From: an uncultured Lachnospiraceae bacterium
Lineage (GTDB): Bacteria; Bacillota; Clostridia; Lachnospirales; Lachnospiraceae
DNA length: 57,347 nucleotides
Direction of reading: 5' to 3'
Assembly: GCA_946557105.1 (NCBI GenBank)
Contig: CAMNSZ010000017.1
Location: 1-57,347, forward strand
Shown here: one piece after another, positions 44,288 to 52,129 of the stretch
Layout of the letters: every line of letters starts with the position of its first letter
Numbering within the stretch: the stretch's first letter is position 1
Translations under genes and position numbers: made by a program
The notes under the pieces: model-generated
The model's input: only the letters and a program-made list of their open reading frames with translations
Database searches by the model: none
What the model was told of the DNA's origin: nothing

Positions 44288-44335
44288 TTCTTTTTCACCC
44301 TTAAATTCCTTAATGTTTTAAAAACTTTCTTTCCT

Positions 44336-45385
44336 CTATTCTGATACCTCGGCATTCTCCACAAGAAAATCCAGTACTCTCTCATACATAAAATATTCCC
44401 TGAAATCTTCCTTTGAGGTTTCGCCCACAAATTCTTCCACACTGTCATATCCTGCCTTCGCAGCATAGTCAAGGAGCATATTGTCAAGCTCTTCGTCATT
44501 GATATTAAGATTTTCACGGTTTGCCACAGCCTGCATGGCAAGGTTATGCTTCAATGCTTCCATGGCATATTCTTTCACAAAATTTTCAAATCCCATACCA
44601 TAATAATTTAAAGTATAATTGTCGGGAGAGATTCCTGCGCTTTGAGCCTCCCTCTGGATACTTGTCCTTGCCAGCTCCTCATACTTGTTCAGCATATTAT
44701 CGGGGAGCTCCTCGAAAGCGCAGCTGTCGATAAATGTATTTAACACAGCGCTTTCTTTATTTTTGTTATAAATGCTCTCCCTATAAGAATAAATCATGTC
44801 GTACACGTATTGATGCAGCCCCTCTTTATCGGTGACTCCCTCGATTCCCATACCTACGATTACAGAGTCGTCCATTTCGGCGGGAATAATATAATTTACG
44901 GTGACGGTAAACACTACCGCCGCTCCTGCAAGCTCCGCATTTGTGTAGTTCTCGGGAAATGTCAGATTTAAATCAACGGTCTCGCCGGGCATAACCCCCA
45001 CAAGCCCATCCTCAAAACCGGCAATAAATCTTCCCGAACCAATGGTTAGGAGCGCTCCTTGCGCAGTGCCGCCCTGAAATGCCACTCCGTCCCTCTTTCC
45101 CTCATAATCTATATTCACGGTATCTCCCACGGCTACCGCCCTGTCCTTTACTCCCTTTTCCTGCGGAAAGCTGCCTGTATACATATCAAGCATTATCTCC
45201 TCCACCTCCGCATCCGCCACGGAGACAGGCTCCATAGTCACGAACAATCCCTTGTACTCGCCGATTGTTACATACTTATCCACCTTAATATCCTTTAAAG
45301 GCTTCATCTCCACGGCGGAGCCACAGCCCGCAAAAGCGCCCGACAGCAACAGCGCTGACAATATCATGGCAATTTTCTTTTTCAT
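44336..45385 (-). CDS. Lipoprotein FKBP-type peptidyl-prolyl isomerase with trigger-factor-like C-terminus
   Basis: A 349-residue extracytoplasmic folding factor. The signal peptide ends in the lipobox AFAGCGS (Cys20). An N-terminal trigger-factor-like segment leads to an FKBP domain (about 90-190: VGDTVNIDYEGKRDGVAFQGG, GSGRFIAGFEDGLVGVMPGE). The helical C-terminus (about 200-349) resembles the substrate-binding arms of trigger factor. It is likely anchored outside the membrane and helps fold exported proteins. The ATG at 45385 starts the signal peptide, with GAGAGG upstream. Confidence 0.9.
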   Translation of the reverse strand: MKKKIAMILSALLLSGAFAGCGSAVEMKPLKDIKVDKYVTIGEYKGLFVTMEPVSVADAEVEEIMLDMYTGSFPQEKGVKDRAVAVGDTVNIDYEGKRDGVAFQGGTAQGALLTIGSGRFIAGFEDGLVGVMPGETVDLNLTFPENYTNAELAGAAVVFTVTVNYIIPAEMDDSVIVGMGIEGVTDKEGLHQYVYDMIYSYRESIYNKNKESAVLNTFIDSCAFEELPDNMLNKYEELARTSIQREAQSAGISPDNYTLNYYGMGFENFVKEYAMEALKHNLAMQAVANRENLNINDEELDNMLLDYAAKAGYDSVEEFVGETSKEDFREYFMYERVLDFLVENAEVSE

Positions 45386-45538
45386 AATTTCCGTTTCCTC
45401 TCTGTTCTTCCTAAACATCCATGCCGGAGCGTTATTTGCGCAGGCACGGCGCATAAAAATTTCATTTTGAGGCTGCCTTCCGCAAAAGTTTCCGAAATAA
45501 AATTGTACCATAAAATATGCTTTTATAAAAGCCCCTTG

Positions 45539-47011
45539 TCACAAAAGCGGGGAAAGCAGCCGGCAAATCTGCTCCTTTAAACGGATTAACAGCCTTCTCC
45601 CTGCGTACATATCCTTTGTAATCTGTGTGCAGACCTCCAAATCCTTCTTAAAAATATTCTCAAGCTCCATAGCTTTTCTCGCATTATACACAACAGCATT
45701 CACCTCAAAGTTCAAGGCAAAGCTTCGTATATCCATATTGGCCGTTCCGTAACAAAATACCTTTCCGTCCACAATCATACCCTTGCTGTGCAGAAAACCG
45801 TTGTTATAAGTATAGCAGTTTGCCCCTGCCATGACCATATCCCCCACATAGGAATAGGTTGCCCAGTATACAAAGGGATGATCCGGCTTACAGGGGATCA
45901 TAATATTTACCTCTATACCCGAACGCACCGCAATCATCAGCGCGTTTAAAATCGCTTCATCCGGTATGAAATAAGGGGTCTGTATATAAATACTCTTTTC
46001 TGCCTTCGAGATCAGTCTTAGATAATTATCCCTGATCTGTTCCGAAGTATGATCCGGACCACTACTGATAATCTGCATTTCACAGAAATCGCGCACTCCC
46101 GATACGGTATAATCCAGAAGCTCCGGTCTCTGTAAGAGATTCTCCCTCGCCGCATAATTCCAATCAAGAATAAAACGAAGCTGCAGCCCAAACACCCCGC
46201 CGCCCACAATACGCATATGTGTGTCGCGCCAATGACCGAATTTATCGTCCAAATCAATATATTCCTTGCCGATATTAAAGCCTCCCACATACGCCACCCT
46301 GTTGTCAATCACAACAATCTTACGATGATTACGGTAATTGATGCGCAGCTGAAACCGCCCTAAGAGAGCCGGAAAAAATTCAGCCGTCATAATTCCTTTG
46401 GCATTCAGCTCCCTCCAGTATTTGGGCCTCACATAGCGGCTTCCCATGGCGTCGAACAACACCCTGACCTCCACGCCCTGCGCCGCCTTCTCAATGAGCA
46501 CGTCCTTAATACGCTGAAACAACACATCATTTTTGATAATATAATACTGAATGTGAATAAACTCCTTGGCCTGCTTCAAATCCTCTATCAATGCATTGAA
46601 TTTCTCGTTGCCGTCTATAAAAAAGTCAATATCGTTATCGTCGCTAAGCACGGCTCCCGAAGCTTCCAGATTATACATTATCAAATCCGTATAACCGCTT
46701 ATATCCGCATCCAGCTGTTCCAACTCCTTCGTCTTAATCTTATGCTCCTGCTGCCTGATCGCTTCATTGAGATGATCCTCCACCTCCTTGATTTTAAACA
46801 TCTTCCTTTTGCGCATATTCTGGCCTAACAGCAGATAAAAGATAAATCCCAGAACAGGTATAAAAAACAGCAGCATAAGCCATGCCCACACGCTCTTAGG
46901 GTCACGCCTTTCAAAAAAAACTATTATGATTGCAAAAAGCATATTCCAGATAAAAAAATGCCTGAAAAAATAATCCAGCGCCGTCATTGCAATTTCCCAC
47001 AAATTTTCCAT
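45539..47011 (-). CDS. cls: Cardiolipin synthase
   Basis: A membrane enzyme joining two phosphatidylglycerol molecules into cardiolipin. The 490-residue protein has two N-terminal transmembrane helices (about 10-60, YFFRHFFIWNMLFAIIIVFF and FIPVLGFIFYLLLGQN). Two phospholipase-D HKD motifs follow: NHRKIVVIDNRVAYVGGFN and LHSKGMIVDGKVFCYGTANMD. GGGAG before the ATG at 47011 fixes the start. It diverges from the 158-aa gene. The GCTTTTATAAAAGC palindrome after its stop is not a clear terminator. Confidence 0.96.
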   Translation of the reverse strand: MENLWEIAMTALDYFFRHFFIWNMLFAIIIVFFERRDPKSVWAWLMLLFFIPVLGFIFYLLLGQNMRKRKMFKIKEVEDHLNEAIRQQEHKIKTKELEQLDADISGYTDLIMYNLEASGAVLSDDNDIDFFIDGNEKFNALIEDLKQAKEFIHIQYYIIKNDVLFQRIKDVLIEKAAQGVEVRVLFDAMGSRYVRPKYWRELNAKGIMTAEFFPALLGRFQLRINYRNHRKIVVIDNRVAYVGGFNIGKEYIDLDDKFGHWRDTHMRIVGGGVFGLQLRFILDWNYAARENLLQRPELLDYTVSGVRDFCEMQIISSGPDHTSEQIRDNYLRLISKAEKSIYIQTPYFIPDEAILNALMIAVRSGIEVNIMIPCKPDHPFVYWATYSYVGDMVMAGANCYTYNNGFLHSKGMIVDGKVFCYGTANMDIRSFALNFEVNAVVYNARKAMELENIFKKDLEVCTQITKDMYAGRRLLIRLKEQICRLLSPLL

Positions 47012-47065
47012 GCTTTCTCCCACTATCTCTTTTGTTGTACAGAGCTTTTCCACATCATATTAATA

Positions 47066-47071
47066 AGTATA
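47066..47071 (-). promoter_or_regulatory. Possible extended -10 for cls
   Basis: TGTTATACT on the minus strand gives an extended -10 about 55 bp before the cls ATG. No good -35 is visible. Confidence 0.3.
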
Positions 47072-47116
47072 ACACAAAAACGTAAAAAAAACTGCAAAAA
47101 TACTCTAAATGTTTTA

Positions 47117-47146
47117 TTGCGCAATTATATCTACTTGTGTTAATAT
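47117..47146 (+). promoter_or_regulatory. Candidate promoter for the 158-aa protein gene
   Basis: TTGCGC (47117-47122) and TAATAT (47141-47146) are 18 bp apart, about 60 bp before the ATG. Confidence 0.5.
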
Positions 47147-47208
47147 AAGATTTATGGATATTCATTCCATTTGTCTGTCCATTTAAATATCAAGGAGGTT
47201 TCATAATA

Positions 47209-47685
47209 ATGAGTCCCATTACAATTACCTTATTAGTAATAGCGGGCGTATTAATTATCGCCGTTATTGTTTTGTATTTCTTAGGCAAAAAGGCTCAGAA
47301 GAAGCAAGCCGCGCAGCAGGAAATGATGGAGGCAAACAAGCAGACCGTTTCCATGCTGATTATCGATAAGAAGCGTATGAAGCTAAAGGATTCCGGTCTT
47401 CCTCAAATAGTGATAGCGCAAACTCCGAAGCTAATGCGCGGCTCCAAGCTTCCCATTGTCAAGGCAAAAATCGGTCCGCAGATAATGTCCTTAGTCAGCG
47501 ACGAGAAAATTTTTGATTCCATTCCCCTAAAAAAAGAAGTAAAGGCTGTATTGAGTGGTATCTATATTCTTGACGTAAGAGGCCTTCACGGCAAAACCGA
47601 AGCAAAACCCGAGAAAAAGAAAGGCTTTTTCAAGCGCATGAGCGACAAACTTCAGGAAAAAGGCGGCGCTAAGCCCGTTAAATAA
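47209..47685 (+). CDS. Membrane-anchored conserved protein of unknown function (158 aa)
   Basis: A single N-terminal transmembrane helix (about 4-25, ITLLVIAGVLIIAVIVLYF) is followed by a basic segment and a soluble domain. The soluble part contains TVSMLIIDKKRMKLKDSGLP, PKLMRGSKLPIVKAKIGPQI and a Lys-rich tail. I recognise this pattern only as an unnamed Lachnospiraceae family. The sequence around RGSKLPIVKAK looks most constrained. A full AAGGAGG ribosome-binding site, an upstream promoter and a terminator at the stop show a complete single-gene unit on the plus strand. Confidence 0.87.
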   Translation: MSPITITLLVIAGVLIIAVIVLYFLGKKAQKKQAAQQEMMEANKQTVSMLIIDKKRMKLKDSGLPQIVIAQTPKLMRGSKLPIVKAKIGPQIMSLVSDEKIFDSIPLKKEVKAVLSGIYILDVRGLHGKTEAKPEKKKGFFKRMSDKLQEKGGAKPVK

Positions 47686-47689
47686 ATCT

Positions 47690-47718
47690 AAAAGGCATCG
47701 GATTCAAACCGATGCCTT
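47690..47718. terminator. Bidirectional terminator between the 158-aa gene and the DUF1934 gene
   Basis: AAAGGCATCGG and CCGATGCCTTT form a perfect 11-bp stem around a 7-base loop. The stem touches the stop codon of the minus-strand gene. Confidence 0.9.
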
Positions 47719-48131
47719 TATCTTTCCTTCGCGAAAATTTCCAAGCTATAATTTCCCAACGAACCTCCTTCGGCCTCCATTTCATATTCCACTTTCGCCG
47801 AAAGCTCTTTGTCCTTCTCACAAACCTGCACTCGAGCGGTTGATATTTTGAGAACCATTCTGCCGTAAGGAGTGGCATAATTGGTAAAATGAGTCTTTCC
47901 TTCCTCAAATATCATTCGGTTAAACACCTCTCCCTGCCTGTTTAACTCAAGCAGCTTTCCCTTAAGCTTTATTCGGCTTTTAAAGGGTCGGGAAAACCCT
48001 TCCAGCCTTTCCTCGTACAGCAGATAGTGAATACCATCTTTTAAAAAGTATTGTGCATCCGCCTCCGTCTCCAAGGCGGCAGCCTCTCCGCCCTGCAATC
48101 CTTTCATCCTAAGCCGTACCTTTCCTGACAT
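47718..48131 (-). CDS. DUF1934 (YwiB-like) beta-barrel protein
   Basis: A 137-residue protein of the DUF1934 family, which folds as a lipocalin-like barrel; function unknown. Typical elements are QYFLKDGIHYLLYEE near the middle and MIFEEGKTHFTNYATPYGRM. No signal peptide is present. GGGAGG before the ATG at 48131 fixes the start and excludes 20 upstream codons. It lies about 80 bp downstream of murI on the same strand and may share its transcript. Confidence 0.87.
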   Translation of the reverse strand: MSGKVRLRMKGLQGGEAAALETEADAQYFLKDGIHYLLYEERLEGFSRPFKSRIKLKGKLLELNRQGEVFNRMIFEEGKTHFTNYATPYGRMVLKISTARVQVCEKDKELSAKVEYEMEAEGGSLGNYSLEIFAKER

Positions 48132-48210
48132 AGCTCCTCCCATTTTACCGTCCGGATTACATGCCTCTTGCAGCATACCTCCTCTTCTCATGCTGCTTAA
48201 AGTCCGTTAC

Positions 48211-49053
48211 TTAATATTGCTCGATATTTATTGTTTTAGCAGACAAAATCCCGTACTTGATAATGGAATTGGCAAAGTGCTTAAACTTCTCCGCCCCGTC
48301 GCTGACATAAAACCGATACTGATTCGCCCCAAGCGCCGGAGGCTCTTCATTTAAAATCCCTTTGTTCCCCAGCATTTCCTTTAATTCTCTTGCCGTCTCA
48401 TATGCAGGATTCACTAATGTCACATTTTCTCCGATGATTCTTCCCAAAGTGGAGCGTATCAATGGATAATGGGTGCAGCCCAAAATCAATGTGTCAATAT
48501 CGATGTCTATCAGCTCGCTCAAATACCTCTTCGCAATCTCATCCGTCACCGGATCCTGCCACAAGCCCTCCTCCACCAAGGGCACAAAGAGAGGGCATGC
48601 CTTACCGTATATGGTCACATTCTTATTTAACTGCTTTATGTATTGTGTATAAATCTGGCTGCCAATGGTAGCCTCGGTGGCAATCACACCGATTTTCCCG
48701 TTGCGCGTCACCTCCGCAGCCACCTTTGCTCCCGGCTTTACTACACCGATAATAGGAATATCCGTATCCTTTTCCAGCTCCTCCAAAGCATACGCGCTTG
48801 CCGTATTACACGCCACCACGATAGTCTTAACCTGATGAGTTTGCAAAAAGCGTAATATCTGTCTGGAAAAACGCGTCACCGTATCCTTTGACTTGCTTCC
48901 GTAGGGTACTCTTGCCGTATCGCCAAAATACACTATTTTTTCATTGGGAATCTGGCGCATTATCTCCCTTACCACGGTCAGACCACCCACGCCGGAGTCG
49001 AATACACCGATAGGCGCATCCTTATGCGGCATACTACTATATTCGTGACTCAT
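48211..49053 (-). CDS. murI: Glutamate racemase
   Basis: It makes D-glutamate for peptidoglycan. The 280-residue protein has the two catalytic cysteines in VVACNTASAYALEEL and LILGCTHYPLI, plus IGVFDSGVGGLTV and YFGDTARVPYGSKS near the start. GGAGG seven bases before the ATG at 49053 fixes the start. The gene lies about 70 bp after a small membrane protein gene and before the DUF1934 gene. Confidence 0.96.
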   Translation of the reverse strand: MSHEYSSMPHKDAPIGVFDSGVGGLTVVREIMRQIPNEKIVYFGDTARVPYGSKSKDTVTRFSRQILRFLQTHQVKTIVVACNTASAYALEELEKDTDIPIIGVVKPGAKVAAEVTRNGKIGVIATEATIGSQIYTQYIKQLNKNVTIYGKACPLFVPLVEEGLWQDPVTDEIAKRYLSELIDIDIDTLILGCTHYPLIRSTLGRIIGENVTLVNPAYETARELKEMLGNKGILNEEPPALGANQYRFYVSDGAEKFKHFANSIIKYGILSAKTINIEQY

Positions 49054-49122
49054 TACCATACCTCCCGCTCCGGCGGACATCTACTCCATATCTGAACGCG
49101 CTTTTCGGATTTATACTTTACT

Positions 49123-49404
49123 TTATTCGGACTTTTTACGTCCTTGTTCCATCAATGCACTGATTTTTTCTAAAAGCTTACTGCGCAGACGTATCTCTCC
49201 GTCCTTTGCCTCCAGAACCTGCCTATACATATTGCTGTCAAAATCCCATTCTATCACATCTTCGGACTCCTGTACAGCGTCATCCTCATATACAATCCTA
49301 TAAGTATCCGGCGTCATGGAAAGCTGTGGATAAAGCATTCCCCACCATCCCAAAGCCGCGAACACACCAAGCACAATCCTAAATTCCAACCTTTTCTTTT
49401 TCAT
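49123..49404 (-). CDS. Small single-pass membrane protein of unknown function (93 aa)
   Basis: A 93-residue protein starting MKKKRLEFRIVLGVFAALGW. The N-terminal hydrophobic helix (about 8-28) would place the acidic remainder outside the cell: YRIVYEDDAVQESEDVIEW, then a helical end. The hydrophobic stretch could also be an uncleaved signal. AGAGG before the ATG at 49404 supports the start. It lies between gntR and murI on the same strand. In C. difficile I recall spoIIR near this place, but this protein is too short and unlike SpoIIR. Confidence 0.75.
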   Translation of the reverse strand: MKKKRLEFRIVLGVFAALGWWGMLYPQLSMTPDTYRIVYEDDAVQESEDVIEWDFDSNMYRQVLEAKDGEIRLRSKLLEKISALMEQGRKKSE

Positions 49405-49533
49405 GCAATAACCTCTTCTTTTACATAATCGCAGTCCGTACAAGGCTCAAGCCTTCTTAAGCTGCTAATCGCTTCCGTTAATTGTTTCTAGCTTAGATTA
49501 TTGCCGTTATTTTCAAGATTATACCAAATTATG

Positions 49534-50217
49534 TCAATGTCTTTCCCTGTCCAACCGTATCTGCCTTATAATTGCCTTTTTTTGATTATCAATATGAAGC
49601 ATCGCCGCAGTACTTGCGGTTTCCTTATCCTTCTTGACAATGCTCTCATAGATTATTCTATGCTCCTCCACCAGCCTTTCATGCTGACTGAAATCCTTAA
49701 TATATTCAAAACGATAACGATACATCTGTTCGGAAAGATTATTTACCAGCTGAATCAGGCGCCTGTTACCGGTCGCATGAACAATAATATCATGCAGCGC
49801 TACATCCGCCTGTGCAATTTTTTTGGCATCCTTCGTCTTCACCGCCTGCTCAAACCCCTCGCATGCCCTCTTTAGTTCCTCCAGCTCCTCCCCCGTAATG
49901 CGGTCGCAGGCAAGCTCCACGCACAACGCATCCATGGCTCGTCTGACCTCCAGTACATCGTTCATACTCTTTTCCGTAATTTGGGCCACCTCCGCCCCAC
50001 GGCGGGGTATCATGGTAACAAGCCCCTCAAGCTCCAGCTTACGAATTGCCTCTCTAATCGGCGTACGACTTACTCCCAGACGGTTAGCCAGATGAATCTC
50101 CATCAAACGTTCACCCGGCTTTAACTCACCCGTTAAAATAGCCTGCCTCAGCGTATTAAAAACCACGTCTCTAAGAGGAAGAAACTCATCCATTTTTACC
50201 TGTAAATTGTCCTGCAT
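49534..50217 (-). CDS. GntR family regulator, FCD (FadR) type
   Basis: A transcription factor of 227 residues. The N-terminal winged helix (about 12-75) has LKPGERLMEIHLANRLGVSRTPIREAIRKL. The C-terminal FCD helical domain (about 85-215) carries the metal/ligand-binding Asp and His positions (DVALHDIIVHATGN, later EEHRIIYESI). The effector, probably a small organic acid, is unknown. GGGGGG precedes the ATG. It lies 84 bp after ispE, and GntR-like palindromes overlap the promoter of that pair, suggesting autoregulation. Confidence 0.92.
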   Translation of the reverse strand: MQDNLQVKMDEFLPLRDVVFNTLRQAILTGELKPGERLMEIHLANRLGVSRTPIREAIRKLELEGLVTMIPRRGAEVAQITEKSMNDVLEVRRAMDALCVELACDRITGEELEELKRACEGFEQAVKTKDAKKIAQADVALHDIIVHATGNRRLIQLVNNLSEQMYRYRFEYIKDFSQHERLVEEHRIIYESIVKKDKETASTAAMLHIDNQKKAIIRQIRLDRERH

Positions 50218-50301
50218 TTATATACCCCCCGTCCGCTTTAGCGGACACCAATTCCATAATTGAAGGAAACTCAACGCTATGACTTAAAGCTTAATAAAGC
50301 C

Positions 50302-51159
50302 TCACACAAATTCCGTCAAAAAAATCTGCCCTGCCTGCCTCTCTTCCTTCATTCCCTCAAATGCCTCAGCCGCTTTTTCATACTCCGTAAAAATGCCGAA
50401 CACGGTTGGTCCGCTCCCGCTCATAAGGCTTCCTTTCGCCCCAAAATCTATCATTCTGGCTTTTATCCGTGAAATTACCGGATATGCCTGCACGGTAACA
50501 TTTTCAAGGACATTTCCCAATCTGTCTATAATTCCCTGCAGGCTTCCCTGCCCGATTGCATTTACCATACCGTCTATGTCCGGATGAGCGATAATCCCCT
50601 CCGAATCCAAGTGCTCATACACATACTTAGTGGACACGCCGATATCAGGCTTTGCCACTAACAGATGACACCGGGGCGCGCTTGACAGCCGTGTGAGTTT
50701 CTCTCCGATTCCTTCCGCCAAAGCAGTTCCTCCCATAATACAAAAAGGTACATCGGCGCCTATTTTCACCCCCAGCCCCATTAGCTCCTCTCCTGAAGCC
50801 TTTATCTCAAAAAGCTCGTTCATGGCAAGCATCACGGCGGCGGCGTCCGTACTCCCTCCTGCCATACCTGCCGCTATGGGGATGTTTTTACACAGATGAA
50901 TGTTTACCCCGCCTGCAAGCCCGTAATGCTCCCGCATTAAAGATGCCGCCCTGCATATAAGATTATTCCCATCCAAAGGAAGCTCGTCCGAATCGGAAGT
51001 CAGCCGGATACCCTCATCCGTCTTTCTCACGGTAATGGTATCGTAAATATTCACAGACTGCATTACCATTCTGACCTCATGATAACCGTTTTCCAACCGG
51101 CGGACCACATCCAAACCCAAATTTATCTTGGCATATGCCTTGATTTCATATTCACTCAT
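50302..51159 (-). CDS. ispE: 4-diphosphocytidyl-2-C-methyl-D-erythritol kinase
   Basis: It phosphorylates CDP-methylerythritol in the MEP isoprenoid pathway. The 285-residue GHMP kinase starts IKAYAKINLGLDV. It carries the ATP loop IPIAAGMAGGSTDAAAVM (about residue 95) and GADVPFCIMGGTALAEGIG, then MSGSGPTVFGIF near the C-terminus. The ATG is preceded by GGTGGG. A strong TTGACG/TATAAT promoter lies upstream, and gntR follows. I recall the same order sipL, ispE, gntR in C. difficile. Confidence 0.95.
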   Translation of the reverse strand: MSEYEIKAYAKINLGLDVVRRLENGYHEVRMVMQSVNIYDTITVRKTDEGIRLTSDSDELPLDGNNLICRAASLMREHYGLAGGVNIHLCKNIPIAAGMAGGSTDAAAVMLAMNELFEIKASGEELMGLGVKIGADVPFCIMGGTALAEGIGEKLTRLSSAPRCHLLVAKPDIGVSTKYVYEHLDSEGIIAHPDIDGMVNAIGQGSLQGIIDRLGNVLENVTVQAYPVISRIKARMIDFGAKGSLMSGSGPTVFGIFTEYEKAAEAFEGMKEERQAGQIFLTEFV

Positions 51160-51187
51160 ATCTTCTTTCCCACCCCGCTAATATGGT

Positions 51188-51239
51188 ATGTACACATAAT
51201 GTATTTTGTATACATAGATTGTATTTCATTATATACAAT
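51188..51239 (-). promoter_or_regulatory. Cluster of GntR-like palindromes at the ispE-gntR promoter
   Basis: Three near-palindromes lie in 52 bp: ATTATATACAAT (51228-51239, over the -10), TTGTATACAT (51206-51215) and ATGTACACAT (51188-51197). They share a TGTATACA-like core of the kind bound by FCD-type GntR regulators. One such regulator is encoded in this operon. Confidence 0.45.
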
Positions 51240-51256
51240 CACGATTATTTCGTCAA
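51228..51256 (-). promoter_or_regulatory. Promoter for ispE-gntR
   Basis: On the minus strand TTGACG (51256-51251) and a perfect TATAAT (51233-51228) are 17 bp apart. The leader is about 60 nt. Confidence 0.78.
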
Positions 51257-51323
51257 GATTTATCACTGCTTGCTATGTACTTACATATCTGCAAAAATAC
51301 TTTGTAAAAATCACTAAAACCGC

Positions 51324-51351
51324 TAAACCTTTTTCCAAAACTTGCCGATAA
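51324..51351 (+). promoter_or_regulatory. Sigma-28 (motility sigma) -like promoter for the 212-aa protein gene
   Basis: TAAA (51324-51327) and GCCGATAA (51344-51351) are separated by 16 bp, one more than the classic flagellar promoter. The full eight-base -10 match is the persuasive part. The start would be near 51358, about 90 nt before the ATG. Confidence 0.5.
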
Positions 51352-51448
51352 TCTTTATAGTCACGGATGATCATGCCATAATCGGCATTACTAACTACAG
51401 CCGGTGTGGACAAATTTAGACGCAAAGGCGTCAGAAAAGAGGGATATT

Positions 51449-52087
51449 ATGAGTGTAAACGGAGTTACATCATCACAGGCAGCTGCTGCCTACAACTACA
51501 CCTCTGCCAATGCAGTGAAGGACAATTCTACCACCGAAAAGACTCAGGCATCTGCAGAGAACACCTCTGCCTCCGGCGCGGAGGAAAGCGGCGTTGTATA
51601 TGAGCCTTCCAAGGAAGCTCAGGCTGCTTCCACAAAGAAGACCTATACGCCCGATACCAACTTAATCAATAAATTAAAAGCGGATGCAGATGCAAGGACT
51701 GCACAGCTTCGCAGCCTTGTGGAGCAGATGATGACAAAGCAGTCCAGATCCTATGGTCAGGCAAATGATATCTGGTCATTCCTAAGAAGCGGCAATTATA
51801 CCGTTGACCCTGCTACCAAGGCTCAGGCACAGGCAGATATTGCCGAAGACGGTTACTGGGGTGTAAAGCAGACCTCCGACCGTATCATTCAGTTTGCAAA
51901 TGCTCTGACAGGCGGCGACCCCGATAAGATTGAAGAGATGCGGGAAGCTTTTAAAAAGGGTTATAAGCAGGCTGAGAAAACCTGGGGCGGCGCTTTGCCG
52001 GAGATTTCCCAGAAAACATATGATGCCGTTATGGAGAAGTTTGACCAAATGAAGGCTGAAAGCAGCAAGAAGGTCGAAGAAGAATAA
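51449..52087 (+). CDS. Conserved protein of unknown function (212 aa), possibly in the motility regulon
   Basis: A soluble protein starting MSVNGVTSSQAAAAYNYTSA. The N-terminal 75 residues are Ala/Ser/Thr-rich and probably disordered. The rest is helical: DTNLINKLKADADARTAQLR, then SYGQANDIWSFLRSGNYTVD, EDGYWGVKQTSDRIIQFANALTG and QAEKTWGGALPEISQKTYD. I recognise similar unnamed Lachnospiraceae proteins but no domain. No signal peptide is seen. AGAGGG precedes the ATG at 51449. The sigma-28-like promoter suggests expression with flagellar or chemotaxis genes. A strong terminator follows. Confidence 0.85.
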   Translation: MSVNGVTSSQAAAAYNYTSANAVKDNSTTEKTQASAENTSASGAEESGVVYEPSKEAQAASTKKTYTPDTNLINKLKADADARTAQLRSLVEQMMTKQSRSYGQANDIWSFLRSGNYTVDPATKAQAQADIAEDGYWGVKQTSDRIIQFANALTGGDPDKIEEMREAFKKGYKQAEKTWGGALPEISQKTYDAVMEKFDQMKAESSKKVEEE

Positions 52088-52091
52088 TAAA

Positions 52092-52129
52092 AACCCCGGC
52101 TCTTTTGAATAAGAGCCGGGATTTTTTTG
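52092..52129. terminator. Bidirectional terminator between the 212-aa gene and sipL
   Basis: CCCGGCTCTT and AAGAGCCGGG form a perfect 10-bp stem around TTGAAT. ATTTTTTTG follows on the plus strand, and a short A/T tract serves the minus strand. Confidence 0.93.

Noticed and set aside
45515..45535. GCTTTTATAAAAGC palindrome downstream of cls
   Set aside because: It is symmetrical but A/T-rich without a clear T-run, and could be a chance palindrome.
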